Notes: generated by a model not told the origin, from the sequence alone. DNA of 64,000 nt from Haematobia irritans (GCF_050003625.1 NC_134400.1:193345726-193409725), one strand, 5' to 3'; positions 47,136 through 58,441 are shown, counted from the stretch's first letter. Translations and numbers: made by a program.

Positions 47136-47386
47136 CTACTTTGTCAAACTGAATTATATACGTATTGGATCGATCTTTTTTGATTTAATATATACCACGT
47201 ATGGACTTACATACAATTTAGAAGATGGTGTTAGGAGGTTTTAAGATACCTTGCCATCGGCAAGCGTTACCGCAACTTAAGTAATTCGATTGTGGATGGC
47301 AGTGCTTAGATGAAGTTTCTACGCAATCCATGATGGAGGGTACATAAGCTTCGGCCTGGCCGAACTTACGGCCGTATGTACTTGTT

Positions 47387-47794
47387 TTTTTTATAATTTG
47401 GTAAAATTTAAATTTTGGTTGAGTAGTTGCGGCACGAGTGGCAACCGTGGTCACGATAATAAAGAACATTTTAAGAAATGGTTATACCATTATTGCCGAA
47501 ATGCATTTTATGTATCACAATCCATGGCTTTATGGTGGCTCTGTGTGCTGAGCAGTTTAGTGGCAAATATGGTACCTTTCAAGCGTTTACACTATTGTGC
47601 CACTTTTTTGTTGTGACACTAAATGACATACTTTTTGGATTTTTGTGCCACCTTTTTACTAGATGGTGCCACGTTTTTACTATTTTATGCCACTTTTTAG
47701 CTAATTTGCTGTTTAGTGTAATATTTTTTGTAAATCTTGATACCGGATCCTTTTAAACTGATGGATGACCATTTTAAAAAATATTGTGCATTAA
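47387..47794. other. Non-coding region downstream of gene 4
   Basis: Contains several copies of GTGCCAC(T/C)TTTTT-type words at 47595-47700 with irregular spacing. No gene recognised. Confidence 0.5.
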
Positions 47795-47800
47795 TTTATT
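47795..47800 (-). terminator. Candidate polyadenylation signal of gene 4
   Basis: AATAAA on the minus strand, 55 nt after the stop codon. Confidence 0.7.
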
Positions 47801-47854
47801 GTAACTTAAGGATGAGTTATAAATTATAATATGGCTTAATAAGTTTGAATTTCC

Positions 47855-48544
47855 TTAAATAAAATAGGGAGTATTGACACTGATGGGAGCCCCAAAGGGT
47901 GTGGCAATATTGGCAGTGGCAGGAATTTGACCAGCAAAAGCTGGACTAGCAAAGGTGGTTTGCCCAGCTAAAGGCGAAAAGGCAGGATAAGAAGCTGCTG
48001 AGAAGGCTACCTTAGATGGAGCAGCTAAAGCTACAGATCCTGGGACAGCAGGAGCGGGGGCAGCAGGAACTGGAGCAGATACTGAAGCAACGGGAGCGGT
48101 AAACCCTACTTTAGCGGGACCTGTAAAATATTGGCCAACTGGGGTAAGGCCAGCAGGAACAGCATAAGAATGACCAAATACTGAGCTTCCAAACGCAAAT
48201 TTACTAGGAGCAGCAAAGGCAACGGGAGCCGAAGGTACGGAAGAAACAGTAAAACCAACCTTTGAGGGAACAGCAAAAGGAACCGAAGCAACAGCATGGC
48301 CTGGTAAGGCTGGTACAGTGGGAGATCCAAAAGCTACCTTAGAGGGAGCAGGCACAGCAACTGGCGTAGAAGCTACAGCTGGGGCAGCTAAGCCCACGGG
48401 GGCAGGAACTGCAGGTGCAACAGCAGCAGTAGCGGCCGTAGTTGGATATGCTACGGCATGGTTAATGGTATGGGAATTATAACTGGTGGCGAATGGAACT
48501 ACACCACTATGGACAGATGAACATAAAGCAGCCAAAGCCAGGAT
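47855..48544 (-). CDS. Gene 4, exon 2: Ala/Pro/Val-rich cuticle-type protein
   Basis: 229 codons after a CTTCCAG acceptor (ending at 48545), in phase 0. It starts ILALAALCSSVHSG, completing the signal peptide begun in exon 1. The mature protein is built of repeats around [AS]APSKV[AG]F[GTS] alternating with P[AV]-rich linkers (VALAAPSKVAF, VPAPSKVAFGS), and ends NTPYFI. Total protein is 235 residues. The AAP motif and composition are typical of low-complexity insect cuticular proteins; no chitin-binding RR motif was seen. It is secreted to cuticle by inference. Confidence 0.9.
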   Translation of the reverse strand: MLALAALCSSVHSGVVPFATSYNSHTINHAVAYPTTAATAAVAPAVPAPVGLAAPAVASTPVAVPAPSKVAFGSPTVPALPGHAVASVPFAVPSKVGFTVSSVPSAPVAFAAPSKFAFGSSVFGHSYAVPAGLTPVGQYFTGPAKVGFTAPVASVSAPVPAAPAPAVPGSVALAAPSKVAFSAASYPAFSPLAGQTTFASPAFAGQIPATANIATPFGAPISVNTPYFI

Positions 48545-48613
48545 CTGGAAGTTTTCCGCATTATTAATAACGAATTTTCACAATTTTTTTTTTTTTTTTT
48601 TTGAAAAACTTAC

Positions 48614-48631
48614 CATAAACTTAAATGCCAT
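48614..48631 (-). CDS. Gene 4, exon 1 (codes MAFKFM)
   Basis: ATG GCA TTT AAG TTT ATG is followed by a GTAAGT donor. The 69-nt intron (48545-48613) contains a poly-A/T run. This short compact gene is the template from which the distant first exons of genes 2 and 3 were inferred. Confidence 0.88.
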
Positions 48632-48765
48632 TTTTTGGGTTAGTGGCGAGGGGCAGAGTTATGGGTAAGAGGAAATGAATCTAAAACAAAAATTAAAAGA
48701 GGGCTATGTTGTGTTTAGTTATAAAACCAAATGGGTTATGCTGCGAAATTCATAAGTATTTCAAG

Positions 48766-48773
48766 TTTATATA
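48766..48773 (-). promoter_or_regulatory. Candidate TATA box of gene 4
   Basis: Minus-strand TATATAAA about 135 nt upstream of the ATG. No ATG falls in the presumed 5' untranslated region. Confidence 0.5.
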
Positions 48774-49295
48774 AAAATCGAATGGAAACCTCCCAATCAA
48801 TACGAATTGATTGAAAAATTTCCAATAATGAAGGCATATTACCCTTGGTCAGTTACACATATAAAAGAAATAACCAAAACAGAAATAAATCCCAAATCAT
48901 TACTTTCTTTGCATACTAAACTCCATGGTGTGGTTTTTGACTATTTTGAAACACTCTTCTTCCCATGCCGAATGCTCAGTTATAGGAAATTAATTCAATA
49001 TTGTAACACTTTCGGTAGCCATTTCATGTGACCCATACTCCAGCAAGCAATCACTCACATGTGGGTACTCGTGTACTCCAATGTGGATTACTTTGAGCTG
49101 GAAAATTAAAATACGTCTCATTAAAATTCGTTTTAACCTGCCCCAATGTATATTTGATAGATATTATGTTCATATTTTATACCGTACATACTCACAAAAG
49201 ACAAATTTCATAATGTCACTGTGCACACTAGAATGGGTCGATTAGTCAGATTAAAACATATTGACAATGTACAATGAAACCATACAGAACTTTGA
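48774..49295. other. Upstream region of gene 4, non-coding
   Basis: No gene or repeat recognised. Confidence 0.45.
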
Positions 49296-49400
49296 TTTTT
49301 ATATATCCACCATCCATTTTCCATTGCATTTGTAAGACTTCGAAATATCGATTTTCGATCATATGAGGTCCATATAAAGGATGATTTTGTAGATATTATA
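49296..49400 (-). mobile_element. Degenerate family C 3' end
   Basis: ATATCCACCATCCATTTTCC, TTTGTAAGACTTCGAAATATCG and GGTCCATATAAAGGATG parallel the C 3' end at 16460-16570. Confidence 0.6.
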
Positions 49401-49449
49401 TTTTTGGCAATATTGGTTTAAATAGCTAATGCACTTTTCGACAATGTGC

Positions 49450-49527
49450 ATCAAAATTGTCTATAGAAATAAAATTTTGACGAAATTTTCTATAAAAATA
49501 AAATTTTGTCAAAATTTTCTATAGAAA
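49450..49527 (-). repeat. 29-bp array remnant
   Basis: About three units; the last CTATAGAAA abuts the family B AACAAGTA start. Confidence 0.85.
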
Positions 49528-50277
49528 AACAAGTAAGGAAAGTCTAAAGTCGGGCGGGGCCGACTATATTATACCCTGCACCACTTTGTAGATCTAAATT
49601 TTCGATACCATATCACATCCGTCAAATGTGTTTGGGGCTATATATAAAGGTTTGTCCCAAATACATACATTTAAATATTACTCGATCTGGAAGAATTTGA
49701 TAGACTTCTACAAAATCTATAGACTCAAAATTTAAGTCGGCTAATGCACTAGGGTGGAACACAATGTTAGTAAAAAACAAGTAAGGAAAGTCCAAAAGTC
49801 GGGCGGGACCGACTATATTATACCCTGCACCACTTAGTAGATCTAAATTTTCGATACCATATCACATTTGTCAAACGTGTTGGGGGCTATATATAAAAGT
49901 TTGTCCCAAATACATACATTTAAATATCGCTCGATCTGGACAGAATTTGATAGACTTCTACAAAATCTATAGACTCAAAATTTATGTCGGCTAATGCACT
50001 AGGGTGGAACACAATGTTAGTAAAAAACCAGTAAGGAAAGTCTAAAGTCGGGCGGGGCCGACTGTAGTATACCCTGTACCACTTTGTAGATCTAAATTTT
50101 CGATACCATATCACATCCGTCAAACGTGTTGGGGGCTATATAAAGGTTTGTCCCAAATACATACATTTAAATATCACTCGATCTGGAAGAATTTGATAGA
50201 CTTCTACAAAATCTATAGACTCAAAATTTAAGTCGGCTAATGCACTAGGGTGGAACACAATGTTAGTAAAAAAAAAA
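49528..50277 (+). mobile_element. Three tandem family B 5' modules
   Basis: Starts AACAAGTAAGG at 49528 and 49776 and AACCAGTAAGG at 50026; periods 248 and 250 bp. Each has the AGTCGG...CCGACT hairpin and TATACCCTGCACCAC (variants in the third). Confidence 0.9.
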
Positions 50278-51339
50278 TATGGGAAACGTTTAAATCTGAA
50301 GCAATTTTAAGGAAACTTCGAAAAAGTTTATTTATGATTTATCGCTCGATATATATGTATTAGAAGTTTAGGAAAATTAGAGTCATTTTTACAACTTTTC
50401 GACTAAGCAGTGGCGATTTCACAAGGAAAATATATTTTGACCATTTTTGTCGAAATCAGAAGAACATATATATGGGAGCTATATCTAAATCTGAACCGAT
50501 TTCAACCAAATTTGGCACGCATAGCTACAATGCTAATTCTACTCCCTGTGCAAAATTTCAACTAAATCGGAGTTAAAAATTGGCCTCTGTGGTCATATGA
50601 GTGTAAATCGGACGAAAGCTTTATATGGGAGATATATCCAAATCTGAACCGATTTCAAGCAAATTTGGCACGCATAGTTACAACGCTAATTCTACTCCCT
50701 ATGCAAAATTTCAACTAAATCGGAGCAAAAAATTGGCCTCTGTGGGCAAATGAGTGTAAATCGGGCGAAAGCTATATATGGGAGCTATATCTAAATCTGA
50801 ACCGATTTTGCTGATATTTTGCAAGTTTTTCGAGACTCATAAAATATTCGGATGTACGGAATTTGAGGAAGATCGGTTGATATACACGCCAATTATGACC
50901 AGATCGGTGAAAAATATATATGGCAGCTATATCTAAATCTGAACCGATTTTTTCCAAAATCAATAGGGATCGTCTTTGAGCCGAAACAGGACCGTATACC
51001 AAATTTTAGGACAATCGGACTAAAACTGCGAGCTGTACTTTGCACACAAAAATACATCAACAGACAGACAGACGGACAGACAGACGGACAGACAGACGGA
51101 CAGACAGACGGGCAGACAGACGGACAGACAGACGGACAGACAGACGGACAGACAGACGGACAGACAGACGGACAGACAGACGGACAGACGGACAGACGGA
51201 CATCGCTAAATCGACTCAGAATTTAATTCTAAGCCGATCCGTATACTAAAAGGTTGGTCTATGATTACTCCTTCTTGGCGTTACATACAAATGCACAAAC
51301 TTATTATACCCTGTACCACAGTAGTGGTGAAGGGTATAA
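50278..51339 (+). mobile_element. Helitron-like family B element, series 2 unit 1
   Basis: ATATGGGAAACGTTTAAATC core, 153-bp units, a long GACA/GACG tract (51061-51200) and a 3' hairpin variant TATACCCTGTACCACAG...GGTGAAGGGTATAAA. Confidence 0.88.
51061..51200 (+). repeat. Expanded 12-bp microsatellite (CAGACAGACGGA)n
   Basis: About 11-12 copies at the place where sister elements have a few GACA/GACG repeats. It produces a meaningless TDRRTDRR frame. Confidence 0.97.
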
Positions 51340-52301
51340 ATATGGGAAACATTTAAATCTGAAGCAATTTTAAGGAAACTTTGCAAAAGTTTATTTATGA
51401 TTTATCGCTCGATATATATGTATTAGAAGTTTAGGAAAATTAGAGTCATTTTTGCAACTTTTCGACTAAGCAGTGGCGATTTTACAAGGAAAATGTTGGT
51501 ATTTTGACCATTTTTGTCGAAATCAAAAAACATATATATGGGAGCTATATCTAAATCTGAAACGATTTCAACCAAATTTGGCACGCATAGCAACAATGCT
51601 CATTCTACTCCCTGTGCAAAATTTCAATTAAATCGGAGTAAAAGATTGGCATCTGTGGTCATATGAGTGTAAATCGGGCGAAAGCTATATATGGGAACTA
51701 TATCTAAATCTGAACCGATTTCAACCAAATTTGTCACGCATAGCTATAATGTTAATTCTACTTCCTGTGCAAAATTTCAACTTAATCGGAGCAAAAAATT
51801 GGCCTCTGTGGACAAAGGAGTGTAAATCGGGCGAAAGCTATATATGGGAGCTATATCTAAATCTGAACCGATTTGGATGATATTTTGCAAGTTTTTCGAG
51901 ACTCATAAAATATTGGGATGTATGGAATTTGAGGAAGATCGGTTGATAGACACGCCAATTATGACCAGATCGGTGAAAAATATATATGGCAGCTATATCT
52001 AAATCTGAACCGATTTTTTCCAAAATCAATAGGGATCGTCTTTGAGCCGAAACAGGACGCCATACCAAATTTTAGGACAATCGGACTAAAACTGCGAGCT
52101 GTACTTTGCACACAAAAATACATCAACAGACAGACAGACGGACAGACAGACAGACAGACGGACATCGCTAAATCGACTCAGAATTTAATTCTAAAACGAT
52201 CGGTATACTAAACGATGGGTCTCAGACTTTTCCTTCTTGGCGTTACATACAAATGCACAAACTTATTATACCCTGTACCACAGTAGTGGTGAAGGGTATA
52301 A
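51340..52301 (+). mobile_element. Helitron-like family B element, series 2 unit 2
   Basis: 962 bp, directly joined to unit 1. It is about 100 bp shorter because its microsatellite is short. Confidence 0.88.
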
Positions 52302-53384
52302 ATATGGGAAACATTTAAATCTGGAGCAATTTTAAGAAAACTTCGCAAAAGTTTATTTATGATTTATCGCTCGATATATATGTATTAGAATTTTAGGAAA
52401 ATTAGAGTCATTGTTACAACTTTTCGACTAAGCAGTGGCGATTTTACAAGGAAAATGTTGGTATTTTGACCATTTTTGTCGAAATCAGAAAAACATATAT
52501 ATGGGAGCTATATCTAAATCTGAACCGATTTCAACCAAATTTGGCACGCATAGCTACAATGCTAATTCTACTCCCTGTGTAAAATTTCAACTAAATCGGA
52601 GTTAAAAATTGGCCTCTACGGTCATATGAGTGTAAATCGGGCGAAAGCTATATATGGGAGATATATCTAAATATGAACCGATTTCAACCAAATTTGGCAC
52701 GCATAGCTACAATGCTAATTCTACTCCCTGTGCAAAATTTCAACTAAATCGGAGCAAAAAATTGGCCTCTGTGGTCATATGAGTGTAAATCGGGCGAAAG
52801 CTATATATGGGAGCTATATCTAAATCTGAACCGATTTCAACCAAATTTGGCACGCATAGCAACAATACTAATTATACTCACTGTGCAAAATTTCAACTAA
52901 GTCGGAGCAAAAAATTGGCCTCTGTGGTCATTTGAGTGTAAATCGGGCGAAAACTATATATGGGTGCTATATCTAAATCTGAACCGATTTCAACAAAATT
53001 TGGCACGCATAGCTACAATGCTAATTATACTCACTGTGCAAAATTTCAACTAAATCGGAGCAAAAAATTGGCCTCTGTGGGCAAGTGAGTGTAAATCGGG
53101 CGAAAGCTATATATGGGAGCTATATCTAAATATGAACCGATTTGGCTGATATTTTGCAAAATATTCGGATGTACGGAATTTGAGGAAGATCGGTTGATAT
53201 ACACGCTAATTATGACCAGATCGGTGAAAAATATATATGTCAGCTATATCTAACTCTGAACCGATTTTTTCCAAAATCAATAGGGATCGTCTTTGAGCCG
53301 AAACAGGAACCTATACAAAATTTAAGGACACTCGGACTAAAACTGCGAGCTGTACTTTGCACACAAAAATATATCAACAGACAG

Positions 53385-53426
<42 letters not shown>

Positions 53427-53570
53427 GGACATCGCTAAATCGACTAAGAATTTAATTCTAAGACGATCGGTATACTAAACGATGGGTCTCAGACTTTTCC
53501 TTCTTGGCGTTACATACAAATGCACAAACTTATTATACCCTGTACCACAGTAGTGGTGAAGGGTATAAAA
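52302..53570 (+). mobile_element. Helitron-like family B element, series 2 unit 3
   Basis: 1,269 bp, directly joined to unit 2. The extra 307 bp equal two further 153-bp units. Confidence 0.88.
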
Positions 53571-53657
53571 ATTTATAGAATTGTTTAAAGATGTAACATT
53601 TTGAGAACATTTTGGAAAACTTTTATATAAATGTATTGCTGACAAAATTTTCTATAA

Positions 53658-54110
53658 AACAAGTAAGGGAAGTCTAAAGTCGGGCGGAGCCGACTATATT
53701 ATACCCTGCACCACTTTGTAGATCTAAATTTTCGATACCATATCATATACGTCAAATGTGTTGGGTGCTATATATAAAGGTTTGTCCCAAATACATACAT
53801 TTAAATATTACTCGATTTGGACAGAATTTGATAGAATTTTACAAAATCTATAGAATCAAAATTTAAGTTGGCTAATGCACTAGGGTGGAACACAATTTTA
53901 GTAAAAAACAAGTAAGGAAAGTCTAAAGTCGGGCGGGGCCGACTATATTATACCCTGCACCACTTTGTAGATCTAAATTTTCGATACCATATCACATCCG
54001 TCAAATGTGTTGGGGGCTATATATAAAGGTTTGTCCCAAATACATACAATTAAATATCACGTGATCTGTACAGAATTTGATAGACTTCTACAAAATCAAT
54101 AGACTCAAAA
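53658..54110 (+). mobile_element. Two tandem family B 5' modules
   Basis: AACAAGTAAGG at 53658 and 53907; the second is cut short at 54110 where the core begins. A short 29-bp array scrap precedes it (about 53640-53657). Confidence 0.85.
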
Positions 54111-55728
54111 TGGGAAACATTTAAATCTGAAGCAATTTTAAGGAAACTTCGAAAAAGTTTATTTATGATTTATCGCTCGATATATATGTATTAGAAGTTT
54201 AGGAAAATTACAGTCATTTTTACAACTTTTCGACTAAGCAGTGGCGATTTTACAAGGAAAATGTTGGTATTATGACCATTTTTGTCGAAATCAGAAAACA
54301 CATATATATGGGAGCTATATCTAAATCTGAACCGATTTCAACCAAATTTGGCACGCATAGCTAGAATGCTAATTCTACTCCCTGTGCAAAATTTCAACTA
54401 AAGCGGAGTTAAAAATTGGCCTCTGTGGTCATATGAGTGTAAATCGGGCGAAACCTATATATGGGAGATATATCTAAATCTGAATCGATTTCAACCAAAG
54501 TTTACACGCATAGCTACAATGCCAATTCTACTCCCTGTGTAAATCGGGCGAAAGCTATATATGGGAGATATATCTAAATCTGAACTGATTTCTACCAAAT
54601 TTGGCACGCACAGCTATAATGCTAATGCTACTCCATGTGCAAAATTTCGACTAAATCGGAGCAAAAAATTGGCATCTGTGGTCATATGAGTGTAAATCGG
54701 GCGAACGATGTATATGGGAGCTATATCTAAATCTGAATCGATTTCAACTAAATTTGACACGCATAGCTACAATTCTAATTATACTCCCTGTGCAAAATTT
54801 CAACTAAATCGGAGCAAAAAATTTGATTCTGTGGTCATATGAGTGTAAATCGGGCGAACGATATATTTATATGTCTAATTCTAAATCTGAACCGATTTCA
54901 ATCAAATTTGGCACACATGACTATATTACTAATTGTACTCCTAGTCCAAAATTTCAACCAAATTGGGCCAAAAATCTGGCTTCTGGGGCCATATAAGTCA
55001 ATATCGGGCGAAAAATATATATGGAAGCTATATCTAAATCTGAACCGATCTCAATCAAATTTGGCACATATGACTATACTACCAATTGTACTGCTTGTGC
55101 AAAATTTCAAGCTAATCGGGATAAAACTCTTGCTTCTGGCTCCATATAAGTGCATATCGGGCGAGAGATATATGTATATGGGAGCTATATCTAAATCTGA
55201 ATAGATTTCAACCAAATTTAGCACGCATAGCTACAATGCTAAATCTACTCTCTGTGCAAATTTTCAACTAAATTGGGCCAAAACTCTGGCTTTTAGGACC
55301 ATATTAGTCCATATCGATTTCAATCAAACACTTGACTATACTACTAATTGTTCTCCTAGTGGAAAATTTCACCCAAATTGGGGTAAAAGTCTGGCTTCTG
55401 GGACCGTATTAGTCCATATCGGGCGATAGATATATATGGGAGCTATATCTAAATCTGAACCGATTTCTTCCAAAATCAATAGGGATCTATTCTGAGCCAA
55501 AACACATACTTGTGCCAAATTTGAAGTCGATTGGGATAAAACTGCGACCTAGACTTTGATTACAAAAATGTGTTCACGGACAGACGGACATGGCTATATC
55601 GACTCAGGAGCCCACCCTGAGCATTTTTGCCAAAGACACCATGTGTCTATCTCGTCTCCTTCTGGGTGTTGCAAACATATGCACTAATTTATAATACCCT
55701 ATTGCACAGTGTGGCGCAGGGTATAAAA
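54111..55728 (+). mobile_element. Helitron-like family B element
   Basis: TGGGAAACATTTAAATC core, about eight 153-bp units of which some are partly deleted (for example at about 54540 and 55315), the GACGGACATGG tract and an end with GGCGCAGGGTATAAAAA. Confidence 0.87.
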
Positions 55729-55730
55729 AT

Positions 55731-56072
55731 ATTTGACAAAATTTTGTTTATAAACACATTGTGCAAAATTTTTTATAGAAATAAAATTTTGACAAATTTA
55801 CTATAGAAATAGAATTTTGACAAAATTTTCTATAGAAATAAAATTTTGACAAAATTTTCCAAAGAAATAAAATTTTGACAAAATTTTCATTTGACAATTT
55901 TTTTTTTATAAAAAAATTGTGCAAAATTTTTTATAGAAATAAAATTTTGACAAATTTTCTATAGACATAAAATTTTGACAAATTTTCTATAGAAATAAAA
56001 TTTTGACAAAATTTCCCAAAGAAATAAAATCTTAACCAAATTTTCCAAAGAAATAAAATTTTGACAAAATAA
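55731..56072 (-). repeat. 29-bp palindromic array
   Basis: About 11 units, GAC orientation. Confidence 0.9.
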
Positions 56073-56300
56073 GCTGAGTACTATGTTCAGTTTTCAAGCA
56101 GAAAACCAGTTTGTTTTCATAGTTACGTTTTTAAATTAATTAATTTAGAAATATAACTTTATTTGCAATCAATTTCTTGGTTCTTTTCCATCTATTATTT
56201 GGCAAGACTTGACCAAAATAAAATCGTCTTCGTAAATATAATTTTACTTTTAATTGTGTATTTTGGTGAAAAAACCGAACATAGTACTCGCCTGTATTCT

Positions 56301-56972
56301 GAGCCACCGTGGTGCAATGGTTAGAATGCCCGCCTTGCATACACACGATCCCTGCTACGACCGAACACCAAAAATTTTTCAGCGGTGGATTATCCCACCT
56401 CAGTAATGCTGGTGACATATCTGAGGGTTTCAAAGCTTCTCTAAGTTGTTTCACTGGAATGTGGAACGCCGTTCGGACTCGGCTATAAAAAGGAGGTCCC
56501 TTGTCATTGAGCTTAACATGGAATCGGGCAGCACTCAGTGATAAGAGAGAAGTTCACCACTGTGGCATCACAATGGACTGAATAGTGTAATGGTGTTTTC
56601 TTTTCGGAAAAAAGTGCTTTGCCTTCATTTTGTCTGTACAGAATGCTCATTTTTAAAATGTTACCAGAAACCTAAAAAAATGCTATCATTTCAGCGGGCA
56701 GAGAAGAATTCAAAGAAGGAAACATGGCAATCGCAGCACTCTCGTTTGTTGGCAGTGCTGAAAATGCCCGTAATTTGCCTCTATGCGTGGCGCTATTTGC
56801 ACAACAGAATTCGAAGCCTTTTCGCACTTTTGCCTGTTTTTTTAGAAAAGAACCTAAAGAGTACATTTTCCGGGCAAAATGCAGAAAAAGTGTGCATTTT
56901 TTACAAGAAAAGAAAACGCCATAAGTGAGCCTGATACATCGGGCTGCCACATAACCTAACCTAACCTAACCT
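56301..56972 (+). mobile_element. tRNA-derived SINE interrupted by a MITE
   Basis: Head GAGCCACCGTGGTGCAATGG with the A box intact. The B box region is deleted relative to the copy at 14168 (about 13 nt missing around GGGTTCGATTCC), so this copy should be a poor polymerase III template. The body continues to GAATAG, is interrupted at 56591-56921, then resumes GTGAGCCTGATACATCGGG and ends in (CCTAA)n. Flanks CCTGTATTCT and CCTATAATCT may be a decayed target duplication. Confidence 0.88.
56591..56921. mobile_element. PIF/Harbinger-like MITE (331 bp) in a SINE
   Basis: Termini TGGTGTTTTCTTTTC and, from the right, TGGCGTTTTCTTTTC. TAA flanks it (56588-56590 and 56922-56924), and the other SINE copies show a single TAA here. 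A TWA duplication is typical of PIF/Harbinger. It contains frames open over about 100 codons on both strands without recognisable motifs, which I treat as chance. Confidence 0.8.
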
Positions 56973-56984
56973 ATAATCTGAAGA

Positions 56985-58060
56985 AATAAAATTTTGATAA
57001 AATTTTCTATAGAAATTGAATTTTGAGAAAATTTTGTAAAGACATAAAATTTTGAGAAAATTTTGTAAAATTCTGAAGAAATAAAATTTTGACAAAATGT
57101 TTTATAAAAATAAAAATTGGACAAAATTGTCTATAGGAATAAAATTTAGACAAAATTTTCTATAAAATGTTGTCAACATTTTCTGTAGAAATAAAATTTT
57201 ACAAAATTTTCTCTAGAAAAAAAAAAATTTAAAGAAAAATCTATAGAAATAAAATTTTGAGAAAAATTTTTTTTTGATAAAATGTTGAGAAAATTTTCTA
57301 TAGAAATAAAGTCAAATATTTTAAGTAAAAATATTTTATAGAAATAAAATTTTGAAAAAATTTTCTATACAAATAATGTTTTAACAAAATTGTCTAGAAC
57401 AATGAAATTTTGAGAAATAAAATTTTGAAAAAATAAAAGAAATAAAATTTTGACAAAATTTTCTATAGCACTAAAATTTTGACAAATTTAGCTATAGTAA
57501 TAGAAGTTTGACAAACTGTTCTGGAGAAATAAAATTTTGACAAAATTGTCTAGAGCAATGAAATATTGAGAAATAAAATTTTGACAAAATTTTCTATAGA
57601 AATAAAATTTCGACAAAATGTTCTCTATGAAATAACATTTTCACAAAATTTTTTTATAGAAATAAAATTGTGACAAAATTTTCTATATGAAATACAATTT
57701 TCACAAAATTTTTTATAGAAATAAAATTTGGACAAAATTTTCTACTGAAATAATATTTGACAAAATTTTCTAAAAAAAAAATAAAATTTTGACAAAATTT
57801 TCGATACAAATAAAATTTGGCAAAACTTTCTAAAGAAATAAAATTTAGCAAAATTTTCTACAGAAATAAAATTTTGATAAAATTTTTCTATAGAAATAAA
57901 TTTTTTTAAAAAAAAATTTAATAAAAATTAAATTTTGACAAAAGTTTCGATACAAATAATATTTATCAAAACTTTCTAAAGAAATAAAATTTGACAATTT
58001 TTACAAAAATTTTTTATAAAAATTAAATTTTGACAATATTTTCTATAGAAATAAAATTTT
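56985..58060 (-). repeat. 29-bp palindromic array
   Basis: About 37 degenerate units, GAC orientation, irregular spacing. Confidence 0.93.
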
Positions 58061-58064
58061 TGCA

Positions 58065-58441
58065 ATTTTTTTAGTCCCGTTTACGTGAAATTTTGCACAG
58101 GGAGTATAGTATGGTTGTCCCCTTGCGATTGCTTGACAAATCATAAGAAACTTTCGAAAATTATCCCCACATAAAATGAAAAAAAAATTTAATTTAAATA
58201 AAAATGTCTTTGGATTTGTTTAATTTGCTTTTAGCTTAGATATACGTATACAAGTGTTAAATAAACTATAAATATTTTAGATAAATTATAACAAAATTGG
58301 TAGATGACTAAATAATAAAAACAAATTCAATTTCTTTGGCATACAAACGTATAAAGTATTTGGTGGTAGCTCTATGCACACGACCCCTCGTCCACTCAAA
58401 ATCCAATCTTGGGCCTTTGTATCTCACTAAAGGTTACCTTT
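58065..58441. other. Downstream region of gene 5
   Basis: Starts with a family B scrap on the minus strand (GAAATTTTGCACAGGGAGTA, about 58085-58110). The remainder is AT-rich and unrecognised. No good AATAAA on the minus strand. Confidence 0.5.

Larger units (their letters stand above)
44551..47386 (-). mobile_element. Helitron-like family A element, full length, with 29-bp array and nested MITE
   Basis: The 3' hairpin (ATACCCTCCATCATAGGATGG) is present twice, at 44551-44580 and 44586-44612. The TA-rich block and GTCCGTCCGTCC follow, then 153-bp units to about 46440 (interrupted by the insertion at 45485-46013), the GAGCCAAAAATAATCTACC junction, the array (46500-47135), CGTGGTATATATTAAATC-type sequence, and the 5' palindromes with AACAAGTA at 47386. 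This is the best copy for the full internal order. Confidence 0.87.

Noticed and set aside
51040..51249. TDRRTDRR repeat ORF
   Set aside because: Translation of a 12-bp microsatellite inside a family B element.
56590..56928. 112-residue ORF
   Set aside because: It coincides with a MITE bounded by inverted termini and TAA duplications; no motif, and the opposite strand is also open.
56940..56972. Telomere-like CCTAA repeats
   Set aside because: They are the 3' tail of the SINE and only a few copies long.
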